From Cyanophora paradoxa (Eukaryota > Glaucocystophyceae > Cyanophorales > Cyanophoraceae), in NCBI GenBank assembly GCA_004431415.1, contig QPMI01000260.1:32759-96758 (forward strand): 64,000 bases of DNA, given 5' to 3'. The notes beneath the pieces were generated by a model. That model did no database searches, was not told the DNA's origin, and saw nothing but the letters and a program-made list of their open reading frames with translations. Made by a program: the position numbers and the translations under genes. Shown here piece by piece: positions 31,315 to 44,277 of the stretch. Position 1 is the stretch's first letter, and each line of letters starts with the position of its first letter.

Positions 31315-34300
31315 ATGTATCCGAACAATTATATGAATCCAGTCCAGCATCAGGGCACAGCTTTTCCCGTGCTGGTCTCTCCGCCGAACCTCGCCCTGCC
31401 CACGCTTCAGCGGCCCATCCAGTCTGTTCCATACATCTCCGCTGCCGAGCGGGCCGCAGGGCACGATATGCTCAGCGCGTCGCTCAGCTCGGCGGACCCT
31501 GCATTCGCCTCGCACCTCGCGGGCATGCTGCGCGCGACGAATGTGTCACACCTGTACGCGTCTTTGTCTCAGAAAGGATGATCTTTCTCCCCTGACGCCC
31601 CGGCTGCCAGGGGAACGCTTCCTCCGCATCATGCCAACCCGAGCGCCCACGGAAATGCCGCTCTGTATCTGAATCTATTTCAGCAGCAGCCGAATTCCTT
31701 CTTGCCCTGCCCTTTCCCTGCTGGAAGCTTGACCGGTGCGGATCAATTCTTCGCTCTCGTGTCGTCGTCGCTGATCTGCTGCCCGACTGTATGCACCGCC
31801 AGGAGTGTCGATGCCGCAGTTTATGCCGCCTGCGATGCTGCAGGGTGGTGGGTCCGTCGCCGCTCCGCTGTACACGACGCCGCCCGCGTCTCTGTTGTCT
31901 GGAGCACCGATTCCGGCGATGGCCCACGTGTCTTTGCCTTCGGCATTCACCAATATGCATGCTCCGCACGGTCATCCTCCGATGGCGCCCGTCGCTCCGC
32001 CGAATCCCGCACCAGGTCGGGCCGTCGCACCCGTGGCAGACGTATTCTCGGCCTCAGTTCTTAATGCGCAGTAACACCGACGAATGTTTCAACGATTCCG
32101 ATCGAAGGCACAGCCGCCGATAAACCGAAAAAGAAGAAGCGCAAGGTCTCCTTAGATGCGCAGCCCAACGTCGTCCCGGCAGCGCCCCCACCGCCTGCCC
32201 CACTTCCTGCCCCGGCAGCGGTTCCAGCTTCGAAGCCCTCGCCCTCTCCCGCCCCTTCGACTTCAAGAGCGGCTCCGGCCGCCGCTGCCCAGGCGGCCGC
32301 CGCTGCTCCTTCCCGATCTGCCGCCGCCCCGTCATCGTCCCGCTCCAGGCACTCAGCGCTGGCTTTAAACAGTGAGCAATTTTCACCCCGCCCAGCAGCT
32401 TCCGGGGCGAGCCGCTCAGGCTTGCGCGTAGCAGGCGAGGAGAACTGGCTGGTGGCGCTAGTGGACAGCATCGAGGACGCGCCCCTGCCAGCGGACGACG
32501 ACGGCGACGCCGGGGCCGCGGAGCGCACCAGCGTCCTGAGCGCGAACGACATCGACCGGGTTCGCTGCGGCGTTTCTCGCCGGGTGCGTGGGGATCTGAG
32601 TGGCCCGGCAGATCTTCGCCGAGGTAGAGAACCAGCGGCGGCAGCGCGTGCTGCACACCGTTTCGCCCGACGTCCTTTCCAAGCTTCTCGCTCTCCTTGA
32701 TGCGGCCGTCGTTGCCGGCTCGGGCGTCCCCTCCTGCATCGACGACGTCCGCCCGCCCTTCGCGACGCACCCGCCGCGGCCGACCTCCGGCCCGCAGCTG
32801 CCAGAGGAGGAGGTCACGGAGGCGGTGGCGGCCGCCAGCATGGGGCTGCGAGCCGCCCTCGCGGCGCTGCGCATCATGGCGTGCGACGAGATGCCCAAAC
32901 GCGTCATCACGGAGGAGGCGCGCCGCCCCGCTCTGCCAGCTTGCCAAGGGCGGCTCACGGGGCGCAGGTGGCGGAAAACGCGGTCACCCTGCTGCGCCAC
33001 ATTCTCGTCAACTACGTCTTCCCCGCCGCCGACCCATCCTACTCCCCGCCCGGCCGCAAGCGCGCCGCCGGTGCGCCCCCGCAGCACCCGCCTGCGACCT
33101 TGAGTGACGTTCGCATGCCAGCTGCGCTTCCGGAGCCTGCCGAAGGCGACAGGGACGCGGGCCCCAAGAAGCGCGGGCGCAAGTCGGCGGCCTCGGCGGT
33201 CGTGCAGTCGTTGTGCGCGGGGCGAAGCAAGCCGGGGCGGCGCTGCGCGGCTGACGAGGCGCAGGAGCGGGCGGCAGGCGCAGGAGCTGTCGAATGCGAG
33301 CTCGCGGCTCCTCGACGGCGTCCACGAGCTCGTCGCTCGCGAGCGCCTCCCCGTACGGCCCCGCCCCGCCCCCCGTGCCCCGCCCCCCGACGCCGCGCCA
33401 GGACGCCGTCCTCATCGCCCTCACGGGCTTGTGCGTGACGAGCTTCACGGTCGACGGGATCATCGCCCTGCAGCTCAGCTCCGTTGCCGTCCTGCGCACG
33501 GTGCCGCCCCCGGCGCGCCGGCCGCGGCGGGGGCAGCGCTGAGGGCGGGCAGATCTTCGCGCGGGTGGAAACGATGCGGGCGACGGTTCTCGACGACGTG
33601 CTGGGAGCCCTTCTGCGGGCGCCGTCGGGCAAGAGAAGTCCACGCACCTTCCGCGTCGACCTCGCCGGCGAGGAGTGCAGCGTCCAGGCCCGCCTCGGCG
33701 CCCGCGCGTCGCTGCCCGCCCCTAAGCGCCCCGCAGATGACCACCGCCCTCCTTCTGCAACTCTTCCATGCAGCCACCGAGCTCGCCTCCCCGCCGGCCG
33801 CTCCCGACGCCCCCGACGTTGCACCGCTGGCCGCGCCGCCTGCTGGGGAGGCGGGCGGGGCGCCGACACCGCGGGTGGGGCGGGGCGTGGAGGCGAGCAC
33901 GCTGGAGGGGGCGGCGGCGGCGTGCCAGCAGGTGTGCCGGACGGTTGTGCAGCGGTGCCTGCCGGACAAGGAGCTGCGGGGGGTGCTGGAGCAGCTGATG
34001 GAGGACGCGCTGGCGCTGCTGGGGGCCCCCGAGTGGCCGGCGGCCGAGCTGCTCGCCCAGGAGCTCTACCGCGCCCTCGCCGCCGTCGCCAGCCGGCGCA
34101 CCCACGAGCCCATGCTCCGCTCTTACGCCCTCGAGGCCCTCGGCGACCTCCTCGCCCGCACCCGCGAGCTCTCCACCGCCCTCGCCCGCGCCCCGATCCC
34201 CGCCGCCCTCCCCGCCCGCCCCGTCGAGCCCGCCGCCGGCGAGGCGGCGGGGCAGGGGCGCGAGGAGGACTCGCGCTGCGTGTGCGCGCGGGGCTACCGC

Positions 34301-37300
34301 GAGGGCGAGTTCATGCTCGCCTGCGACCGCTGCAGCCGCTGGTTCCACGGTCCGCCGCCCCCGCCCCTCTCCACGGCGCCCTCCAAAGCCCCTTGACTCA
34401 CGCCGCCGCAGGGCCCTGCGTGGGCATCCCCGCGCAGACGAGCGTCAAGTTTTGGCTCTGCGACGACTGCCAGGCCTGCCCCGCCCTCCCGCAGGCGCCT
34501 CACGCCTCGCGCTCACCGCTCGCAGGTCCTGGCCCGCGTCGAGAGCATGCGGGTCATCGTGGCGGAGGTCGAGGCCGCGCCCAGCGCCCGCGACGAGGGC
34601 GGCAAGAAGAGCAAGAAGGGGAAGGGCGGCGAGCGGGAGGCGGTGGTGCAGGCGGGGGCCCGGGAGGCGGTCTCCGGGGAGCAGCGGGAGCGGGACCTGC
34701 TGGCCCTCGCCCTGCAGGCCTCCCTCGCCGACTACCTCGCCGAGCGGTGCCCGCGCCCGCGCGCCCGCCCCCCGGCCCTCACGCGTGCCGCCAGGTCGCG
34801 CGCGGACGCCTCGCTCCTCGCCGCCCGCCGCTTCCACTTCGCGTGGTGGAGCGCGGAGGACCCGCGCCCGTCCCCCTGCAAGGCACACTTCTTCCGGTCC
34901 GCGCCGGCCTCCCCGCCGCCGCGGCGCCGGCCCGAGGCGCTGCGCAGGGACCATTGGGAGGTGCAGCAGAGGCCAGCCGCGCCAGACGACCCCTCCGAGC
35001 CGCCGTGTGCCCCGCCCTGCGCGGGACGGCCTGGGGCGTGACGCGCGGGGCAGGCGGGTGCTGTCGCGGGACGGGGCGCGGCGGGCGAACGGGGCTCTGG
35101 CGGCGCGGCGGGCGCTGGCGCGGCAGCAGGAGTCGGCGGTGATGTTCGTGGTGGACGTGCTGCAGGAGGCGGAGCCGCGCCTGCGGACGCGCGCCCTCAA
35201 GGTCATCGCCGGCGTCGCCGCCAAGGACCCCGCCATCCTCCTCGACGTCCGCCTCCCACCGCCGGCCCGCCTCGGCGCCGACACGGCGCAGGCGCGCGTG
35301 GAGCGGGCGGTGCAGAACGGCCTGATGGACACCTCGACGCTCGTGCGAGAGGCGGCGCTCGAGCTCGTCGGCAGCTACGTCATCGGCCGCCCCGCCTTCC
35401 TCGAGCAGTACTACTCCTCCATCGCCGACCGCGTCGTCGTCCGCCCGCGCGCCCCGCCCCCGCGCGCCCGGCTGACGGGCGCGGCAGGACGCCGGCGTCT
35501 CGGTGCGGAAGCGCGCGATTCGCGTCCTCCGCGAGGTCTGCATGCAGATGCCCGAGTTCGGCCGCGCCGGTGAGATCTGCCTTCTCCTCGTCCGCCGCAT
35601 CAACGACGAGGAGTCCATCCGCGTCCGCCCGCCTCCCCGCCCGCCCTGCGCCGGCGCCAGCGGCCCTCACCGGCCCGCAGGAGCTCGTCATCAAGACGTT
35701 CCAAGAGCTCTGGTTCGGGGAGGCCGGCGGGCCGGCGGGGACGAGCCTGGAGCGGAAGGTGGCGCAGGTTCTCAGCGTCGTCCGCGGCGCCGCCTCCAGC
35801 GACTGGCTCGTCTCCCTCCTCGAGAAGGTGCCGCCGCGTCGGGCGCCGCCGCCGCCCCCGCCGCCGCTCACCCCCGCCCAGCTGCTCGCCAAGGAGACGG
35901 ACGAGCTCGCCGACCCCGGGGCCGCCGCCGCCCGCAAGCGCGCCGCCGCCGCCGAGCAGGGGCGCTGGCGCCGCGGCGGCGTCGCGGCAACGGGCGGGCA
36001 GTACAGCGCGGCCGGAAAGGTGTACGGCGTGTGCGGGCAGCTTTGCCGCCACATCCTGGGCCTCCTCCTGAGGATCGAGGAGGGGGACGAGGGGGCGGGG
36101 CGAGTGGAGTGGGGCGAGCGGGAGGCGGGGGAGGCGCAGACGGGGACGTACCGCCTGGCGAGCTGCATGCTGGCGCTGAGCGTCTTCTCGCGCGTCGAGC
36201 CGGCCTTCCTCGCCCACGCCCCGGAGGCCCTGCGCCCCTACCTCAAGGCCCCCGAGGGGGGCCCGGCGGGGGCGGCGGCCGAGCAGGCGGAGCAGGGGCG
36301 GCTGCTGCAGCACGCGGCGCTGGTGCTGGAGCGGGTCGTGCCCCTCTGGGAGGCCCCCCGCCCGGAGTCCCTCAACGAGCTTGAGCGCGACCTCGTCAAG
36401 CTCGTCTACACCCAGCAGGCCGCCCCGGCGCGCCCCGCCCGCCCCGCGCCCCGCCCCGCCCCCGCTCACGCCCCGCAGGTCCTCGAGGCGGTCGTGCGAT
36501 GCCTCTGCACCCTCGTCGAGCGGCGCGCTGCCCCCGCCCCGCGGCGGCGGCGCCGGTTGACCTGTGCGCAGGGTCACGCACAACGAGGATCTCGTCGTGG
36601 GCATCGCCAACCGATTCTTCCAGCAGCTCGTCAGCGCCCGCGCCAAGCCCGAGGGCCTCCAGGCCGTCAAGTCGAACCCCGAGCAGGCGCGCCCCGCCCC
36701 CGCCCCGCGGGGCGCGCTCGGGGGCCGAGGCGGCGCAGCTGCGGCGGGTGCGGAACGTGCTGGCGCGGTGCCTCTACGTGATCGGCCTCGTCTTCCGCTT
36801 CTACGACATGGAGCCCGGCGAGGCGCCCGACGCGCCCCCGCAGCCCCTCGACGGCCCCGCCACCACCCTCGCCATCGTGCCCCGCCCGCCCGCCCCGGCC
36901 GGCGCCGCGGGGGCCGACGACGGGGGGGCAGGGGCGGGCGGTGGTGCCGGCGTACGAGATGTACCGGTACTGGTTCGAGCGGGAGCGGGAGGAGGGCGAG
37001 CTGCGCGCCCGCGCCATCCAGGGCCTCGGCCTCCTCTTCCTCCGCCGGCCCCGCCTCATGCTCGAGGCCCGCCCCCCGCGCCGCCCATCGCCGGGCCTCC
37101 CCTCACGCCGCGCAGGCGCGCGAGGTGATCCGCGAGGCGCTCGACCCCGGCGCCGAGGCGCGCATCAAGCTCCAGATGCTCCGCGTCCTCTGCGACTACC
37201 TCGTTGACGGCGCGCCCCGCCCCGCGCCGCCCGCCCGCCCCCGCCCTCACGCCCCCGCAGAGGAGGCCCTCCTCACCTCCCGCAAGGCCTCCGCCGCTGC

Positions 37301-39142
37301 CGCCGCCGCTGCCGCCGTCGCCCGCGTCGCCGCCGGCCCCCAGAGCGAGGAGGCCGAGACCGAGGCGCTGGCGGCTGCCCGCGAGGCGAGCAGCGCCGCC
37401 GCCGCAGCCGCAGTGGCGAACTACGACACGGGGTGCGGGGCGGCGGGGCGGGGGCGGGCGGGGTGGGGCTGAAGAGGCGCAGGGTGAGCACCATTCTGAT
37501 GCAGGAGCACCACGAGCGGGTGGTGGCCCTCGCCTTCGACTCGGACGCCGGCGTCCGCGCCGCGGCCGTCACCCTCCTCGGCCTCATCTTCCGCCAGGGC
37601 CTCGCCAACCCCTACTTCGTGCCCCCCCCCGCCCGCCCCGCCCCGCCCGCCGGCCCAGTCGAGCCGCGCGGCAGCTCGTGGCCCCGCTGGTGGCGACGGA
37701 GACGGACGGGGAGGGGGGCGTGCGGGAGCAGGGGCGCGCGCTGCTGGCGGCGATCGACGAGCGGCAGCCGACGCTGGTGGCGAACCGCATGCGCGAGGGC
37801 GTGGAGCTCGCCTTCACCGCCCGCCCCCCCGACGAGCGCCCCGCCGCCACCGCCCGCGCCCGCCAGCTCGGCGCGGGGGGCCCCGACGAGGGCGAGGGCC
37901 CCCTCTTCGGGCGCCAGTACGCCCTCATCCAGCGCAACAAGGGCTACCGCAACGCCTTCCTGAGCTCCACGCTGCGCCGCTTCGCGAGCGCGGGGGAGCG
38001 GCCGGGGAGCCCGGCGGGGGCGCGCGGGGGGCGGGGGGAGGCGGAGGCGGAGGGGGCGCTGCTGGAGTTCCTGGCGGCGGTGCTCGCCGGCCTCCCGTAC
38101 GCGCTCCCTGAGGAGCCCCTCTTCCTCATCTGGACCATCAACCAGACCGTCGGCCCCCGCCCCGCCCCCGCCCCCGGCCCGCCTCACGCCGCCCAGATCC
38201 TCGCCCGCGCCTCCCTCGTCCTCTCCGGCCTGCGCGAGCGGCTGCTGGCGGCCGGGGAGGAGGACCAGGCGCCCGCGCCCCGCGACCTCTCCCCCGCCGA
38301 CCTCGCCGAGGGTGCGCCCCGCCCCGCCCCCGCCCTCGGCGGCCGGCGCCGACGCGGGGGCAGCGCGGCGGCGGTGCGGGGAGGCGCAGGCCCTCGGCCT
38401 CCTCCTCCTCCTCAAGCGCCGCCTCAAGCTCACCTACGGCCTATCCGACGCGTGCGGGCCCCGCCGCCCGCCGCCCCGCCGCCCCGACCCGCCCGCAGAC
38501 GCTGCAAGGAGTTCGACCCGACCGAGTCGGAGCAGGCGCGGCGCGCTAAGGAGAAGGAGCTCACGGGGGCAGACCCCGCCAAGGACAGGCCCGCCGCGCC
38601 CGCCTCGCGCCGCCGCCGCGCGCTCAGGCGCCCCACAGGCTGCCGCGGCGGACGGACCTGGAGCCGTTCGACCCGTCGCCAGCGCTCGTGGCGGCCGGCC
38701 CGCCCCGTGCCCTCTCCGCGGAGGCCTGCCTGGAGATCTTCCGCGGGGTGCGGGGGCCGGGGCGGGGCGGCGGGGCGGGGGCGGGACGAGGGGGCGGGGC
38801 GCAGTTCGAGCGGCTGATGGAGGAGGACGCGCTGGACTTCACGGGCCTCCTCGACCACGCCACCCTCCGCGGCGCCGCCCGCCGCCCCCGCCGCCGCACC
38901 GCCCCCGCCGACCCCGACGCCCCCGCCCCCGCCGCCTCCCCCTCCGGCGAGACCAAGCGCAAGCGCGGCCGGCCCCGCAAGACCGATCCGGGTCCCAAGA
39001 AGGCCCGCCGGCCCCGCAAGAAGGGCGGCGCGGTGCGCCCCTCCCCACGCCGCGCCCGCCCGCGTCTGCGCGTCGCGCGACGCGCCGCGCGCAGGGGTCG
39101 GACGAGGACGAGGACGACGACGGCGCCCCCGACGACCTCTGA
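31315..39142 (+). CDS. SCC2: Cohesin loader SCC2/NIPBL with PHD finger
   Basis: Start ATG 31315 (MYPNNYMNPVQ). A disordered Pro/Ala/Ser N-terminus contains a basic KPKKKKRKV stretch (about 32125) that resembles a nuclear localisation signal. HEAT-type helices follow, then a PHD finger near 34275-34470 (CVCARGYREGEFMLACDRC, WFHG/PCVGI, WLCDDC) as in plant SCC2. The strongest family block is SVRKRAIRVLREVCMQMPEF with VREAALELVGSYVIGRPAFLEQYY before it, and IKTFQELWFGE after. Further HEAT repeats (VVPAYEMYRYWFERE, HHERVVALAFDSDAGVRAA, GYRNAFLSSTLRRF) lead to the conserved end LLLLLKRRLKLTYGLSDA, RCKEFDPTESEQARR. The tail has an AT-hook (KRKRGRPRK) and an acidic end. With SCC4 this protein loads cohesin on DNA. 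Dozens of small introns make exact exon borders approximate. Confidence 0.94.
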
Positions 39143-39458
39143 GCCTCCCACGCCCCTCCTTGTCGCGCCTCCCCGCAGCATCCGCGTTGCAGTCCCGCCC
39201 CGACCCGGCCCCCGGGCCCCCCTCTGTACAGTGCTGGTGTCCCTACGAAACACGAAACACGCTTAGCTAACTGACGTTGACGTCGCATATCGCGCCAAAA
39301 TGCACGAGATCTAGAACGTCGATCGATATCGCGACCTGCCTGTTGTCGGCCGAGGAAGGGGGGGGGGGTTCTGAGCTGGGTACGCTGAAAGCCGCGCAAG
39401 CCGAGGGGGCAAGTCGTTCTCTTCCTCCGTTCGTTCTCGTTCAGTCTAGTGATCAGCC
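39143..39458. other. SCC2-ASL spacer
   Basis: A 316-base gap between tandem genes. A G-run of 11 lies at 39358-39368 and a short AT-richer part surrounds 39260-39340. Presumed 3' end of SCC2 and promoter of ASL; no other gene seen. Confidence 0.5.
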
Positions 39459-41508
39459 ATGGCGATGTGGGGCGGCCGCTTCGCGACGGATACCAACACG
39501 CTCATGCTTAAGCTGAGCCAATCGGTCTCTTACGACAAGCGGCTGTACAAGCACGATATCATGGGAAGCATTGCGCACGTGACGATGCTCGGCAAGCAGG
39601 GAATCATCCCCCAGGCCGGTGCGCAATCGCCGCCCGTCCCGACCCTCGGGCTGGCGCGCATAGCGGGCGGCCGGCGCAGCTTGAAATCTTGCGAATGTGC
39701 TCCGGCGCACCGGAAGCCGCAGACGGGCTGCACCCGAGCGCCGTGCTGCGGCTGTTGACCCAATCTGACGAAACGGCGCGACTTCCGCAGATGCCGACAA
39801 GTGCGTCGAGGGCTTGAAGCAGATCCGCAAGATGATCGACGAGGGGAATTTCGAGTGGAAGGAGAAGCTGGAGGACGTGCACATGAACATCGAGAACAAG
39901 CTCACCGAGCTGATCGGCGACGCCGGCGGCAAGCTCCACACCTCCCGCAGCCGCAACGATCAGGTAGGGCGTGTTCGCCCCTGCGATCTGCTTCCGCCCG
40001 GCAGAGCGGCTGCGCGCGGGGCGTGGCGGGGGGCGGGGGGTGCGGGGCGAGGGGGCCGACGGGGGCGGGCGGGGCAGGTGTGCGTGGACGTGCGGATGTA
40101 CCTGCGGGACGAGTGCGAGGAGATCGGCGCGCTGCTGCGGCAGCTGCAGTCCGCGATGGTCGAGACGGCCGAGAAGTACAAGGCGGTCATCCTCCCGGGC
40201 TTCACGCACCTGCAGCACGCGCAGCCCGTCCTCTTCGCCCACTACCTCCTCGCCTACGTCGAGGTCCCGCCCCGGCCGCCCCGCTCCCGCCGGCCCGCCC
40301 AACGCCGCGCAGATGTTCGACCGCGACATCGGGCGGCTGCAGGACTGCCGCCGCCGCATGAACGTCCTGCCCCTCGGCTCGGGCGCCATCGCCGGCACGA
40401 CCCTCCCCATCGACCGCGAGTTCGTCTGCAAGGCCCTCGGCTTCGACGCCGTCATGCGCAACTCGATGGACGCGGTGCGGCGGGGCGGGGCGGGGCGGGG
40501 CCGGGGGCGGGGCCGACGGGGCGCAGACGGCGGACCGGGACTTTGCGGTGGAGCTGCTGGCGGCGCTGTCGATCACGATGATGCACCTCTCGCGCTCGGC
40601 CGAGGACCTCTGCATCTACTGCTCGCAGGAGTTCTCCTACCTCGAGCTCGACGACGCCTTCTCGACGGGTTCCTCCCTCATGCCCCAGAAGAAGAACCCC
40701 GACACCGCCGAGCTCACCCGCGGCAAGACCGGCCGCGTCTACGGCGCGCTGATGGGCCTGCTGACGGTGATGAAGGGGCTGCCGCTCTGCTACAACCGGG
40801 ACATGCAGGAGGACAAGGAGCAGCTGTTCGACGCGATCGACACGGTGAAGCTCGTCGTGGAGGTGTACGCGAAGATGGTGGGGAGCCTGAAGCTGAAGCC
40901 CGAGCGCATGCTCCTCGCCGCCTCCGAGGCCGGCCTCATGGCCACCGACCTCGCCGAGTGGCTCGTCAAGGCCCGCCCCGCCCCGCCCCCTCCCCGCCCC
41001 GCCCCGCCCCCGCCCCCGCCCGCCCCGAGCCGCCCCGAGCGGCCCGCAGCAAGGCGTCCCCTTCCGCCAGGCCCACCACCGCGTCGGCCACTTCGTCGGC
41101 TACTGTGCCGTACGCGCCCCGCCGCCCCGCTGCCTCGCGGAGCCCCTCAGCGCCTCGCAGCGCAAGGGCATCACCCTCGACCAGGCCTCGCTCGCCGAGG
41201 TGCGCCTCCGCCGCCCCCGCGGCCTCACGGGGCGGGGCGCGGGCGACGCGGCCCCGGCAGATGAAGGAGAGCATCCCCGAGGCGAACGAGGAGTGCCTCA
41301 AGATGTTCGCCCCCGCCGAGTCCGTCGCGAAGCGCAACGTCACGGGTGCCCCCGCACGCCCCCCGCGGCGCGCGGCGGGCGGGGCTGAGGGGCGGGGACC
41401 GGGGCAGGCGGGACGGCGCCGGAGCAGGTGGAGAAGCAGGTCGCCTTCTGGAAGAAGGAGCTCGCCCGCCTCGCCGCCGAGCACGCCGCCCGCGCCCCCG
41501 CCCACTAG
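39459..41508 (+). CDS. ASL: Argininosuccinate lyase
   Basis: [20 protein letters not shown] begins at ATG 39459. Exons carry the fumarase-superfamily blocks: [23 protein letters not shown] (catalytic region), [20 protein letters not shown], the signature [12 protein letters not shown] (mobile loop with catalytic Ser), [35 protein letters not shown] and a C-terminal helix to TAG 41506-41508. The enzyme splits argininosuccinate into arginine and fumarate. The intron 40971-41049 has a GC donor (GTCAAG|GCCCGC), whereas that after NSMDA (about 40476-40526) starts GTGCGGCGGGGCGGG. No transit peptide precedes the conserved start, so cytosolic location is likely unless an upstream exon exists. Confidence 0.98.
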
Positions 41509-41967
41509 GCCCCGCCCCCCCGCCGCCCCCGCACCCCTTGGACCTCCCCTCCTTCCCAATCCCCTTCAAATTGACAAGCGGAGCCTACCTACGCAAAATC
41601 GTCCACGGGACGTGCGGGGCCGGCACGGGCCAGTGCAACGACCGGCCCGGGCCGGCGTGGGGGTCTTCCTTTGAAATCGTACACTACGGGAAAATTGCGG
41701 GGGGCGTGCGGCCGCGGGCCCGATGAGACTCGCCTCTGCACGGCGGGGCGGGGCGGCTGCTGCACGGAACTCGGAACCTCGAAAACGAGACCTCGGCGGC
41801 CTCTCTACCGGGAAAACATGCACGAAACGTTACAAGCACCTGCCCTGTGACACTATGCGAGCTGGCTATGCGCTCGGGCTAACGCCAAAAAAGACACGAA
41901 ATTGAGAGGAATAATTAAGCGTGAGGATCTGTACAAGGGGGCGTGGTGGCGGGGAAGCGGCGGGGCG
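41509..41967. other. Convergent spacer ASL / unrecognised gene
   Basis: No gene seen. The C-rich 3' end of ASL passes into mixed sequence; nothing recognisable as a repeat. Confidence 0.4.
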
Positions 41968-43525
41968 TCACTCGGCCTCCTCGTCGACGGGGTGCGGGGA
42001 GCTCGCGGCCGAGGAGGGGCTCCCCGGGGGCGAGGCGGCAGGCGCCTCCCCGCGCCGTAGCGCCTCGAGCAGGCGCCGCAGCTTCTGAATGTACACGGGC
42101 CTGCGCGCCCCGTCGGCCCCGCGAGGCGGCGGCGGGGGGCGCGGGGGCCGGCGCGCGCACTTGGAGAGGTGGCGGTAGGACTCGTCCTCGCCGCCGAGCT
42201 TGGCGATGACCTTGTTGATCTGCTTGCTCGTGAAGCACTCCAGCTCCCCGTCGCTGCAAGCCAGCATCCGCACCCGCAGCGCCCCCGCGCTCATCCCGAT
42301 CACGCTGCCCGCCCCGTCACCCCACTGCGCCTTGCGCCCCGCCCCGCCGCCCCCCCCGCACCTCTCCGGGCGGAAGCGGTCGGGGCCTGGGGCGTCGGGG
42401 CGCCGGCGCGAGGCGCCGGGGCGGGGCCGGGGCCGCGCGGCGCGCCGGAAGATGTCCTCGTCGTCTTCCTCCTCCTCCGCCTCGCCGGCCCCCTCCTCCG
42501 ACGACGCCGACCCCGCCGCCGCGCCAGCCGGCCGCCGGCGCCGCCCCGGCGCCGCCCCCTCATCCTCCGACTCGCTCCCGCCCTCCCGCGCCGCTTCGCC
42601 CCCCGCGCCTCGAACAGGCCGGCCCCGGCAGCACCTGCCCGCCCTCAGCGGCGCCTGCGCGGGGCGCGGGCGGGGGCGGCACCCGCGGTAGGGCGCGGGG
42701 GCGCGCTGGCGGGCGAGGCCGGCGGCGCGCTCCTGGGGGCGGTCGGGGAGGGGCGGGCGGGGCGCGGGACGGGGAGCGGACGGAGAAGGGAGGCCGTCGA
42801 GGGCGGCGCTGGCGGCAATGAGGAGGACGAGGGGCCCGCCGCCGCGCACCGCCGGCACCCCGCCCACGTCGCCCGCAGCCGCTCCCGCGCCTCCGCCTCT
42901 CTCTCCCCCGCGCCCCGCTCCAGCCCCGCTGCGCCCCGCCCCGCTCACATGCCGCCCGGGCGCCGGCGCGGGTGGGCGGCCGGCACCGCGGGAGAGGGGG
43001 CGCCGGGGAGGGGCGAGGGCGCGTGCGAGGAGACCGGCGACGCGCTCCCGGGGCGCCGCCCCTCAGGGCCCCACGCCCCGCCGCCTGCCCGCGGCGTCGG
43101 TGCGCGGCGCGAGGCGCCAGCAGTGGCGCTGCGGTCCCGGCCGGGCGGCGCACGCTTGGGCAAGGCCGGCCGCCTGACGGGCGGCTCGAATCTGAGCTCG
43201 TCGCTCTTCGAGCGCTCGTGCGTCGGCGTCGGCGCCCGCGACTCTGCCGTCGCCCCGCTCGCGCGCGCCGGGCGGGTAGGAGGAGGGCGGGGGCCGGGCG
43301 GCACCCTGGGGGGTGGCGGGGCTGCGCTCGCCGGAGGAAAGGGCGGGGCGAGGCAGCGGGGCGGCCTCCGACGTCGGGCTCCCGTTCAGCAGGGAGTGGA
43401 CGGAGGGCAGCATCCCCGCGCCCCGCGGAAAGAAACCTGCCGAGGCAAAAGACAAATGTGAGCGCCAGAAAGTCCTCTGTTTTAAAAAAAGGAAGCAAAT
43501 AAGTACCAGAGGCATCCTTGAGCAT
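41968..43525 (-). CDS. Unrecognised acidic, low-complexity protein
   Basis: Likely start ATG 43525-43523: MLKDASG joins FFPRGAGMLPSVHSLLNGSP across a GT-AG intron. Then come Pro/Ala/Arg-rich segments, a helical piece LEERRAQIRAARQAAGLAQ, an acidic block ending EEEEDDEDIFRR (about 42470-42430), a compact segment ALRVRMLACSDGELECFTSKQINKVIAKLGG split here as ALRVRMLACSDGELECF and TSKQINKVIAKLGG, a helix VYIQKLRRLLEALRRGE, and an acidic end DEEAE. A nuclear protein seems plausible from composition, but I cannot assign a family. Some of the Arg/Pro-rich frames are probably introns. Confidence 0.5.
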
Positions 43526-44154
43526 CCCGGGGTCTGGGTCGGCGGTCAGTCGGGACGGCCGGTTCGTGCGGGACGGGCCGGGCCGGGGCGCGCGCACTCG
43601 TCGGGGGGGCGCCCAGGGAAACCATGTCGAAGTGGCTAACGCCGCCTGCGATGCCTATCACATCCGCCCAAGCGGCCGTCCGTTCACCTTCTGATCGGAG
43701 CAGCCGTACGCGTACTTGAGAGCGCGCTCACCGTGGCCGGCCTGGGGCGGCCAGTGGTGCGAGTTGCTAGGCACCACAATCTCCATTTCCGCGATGTCGC
43801 ACGAACGAGGGCCCGGCCTTCCGTGGCGGTTACCTCGCGAACCGGCCGCGCCGCCGTCCGGGCCGAGCTGCGACTGCGGTCTGCCATCAGACGATGTCCC
43901 AGGCCTTAAATACTCAGCGGAGGGGCCGCGAGGGACCGCAAAGCCCGCGTACACAGAACTCCGCGCGCCGCGGCCGCGGCCGCCGCGCGCGGCCACCCCA
44001 CAACTCAGGCTGCCAGGAGCTGTGCCTTCGACGTCTAGATTCACGGAATGCCCACCAGGCAGCCGAACTCAAGCCAGAAAACGTGCGCGCGGCGCCGGCG
44101 GCGGATGTCCGCGCACCTCTCGAACGTGCTCCGGTGCTGCAGCTGGTACCGGTG

Positions 44155-44178
44155 CAAGCTTAAGGCGCCTTAAGCTTG
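44155..44178. repeat. Perfect 24-bp palindrome
   Basis: CAAGCTTAAGGC followed by its exact reverse complement with no spacer. Confidence 0.95.
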
Positions 44179-44277
44179 GGCCGGGCGATGCTCCGACGCG
44201 ACTCGACGCATACGTATACGCGCTCGCCTTGAAGTTGGCACGGGATCGACGTCGGCGCCGCCTCTCGATATCGATCT

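Noticed and set aside
43658-44044. Minus-strand open frame of about 129 residues ending near 43658
   Set aside because: No recognisable motif, unusual composition compared with neighbouring genes, and no splice-supported continuation.
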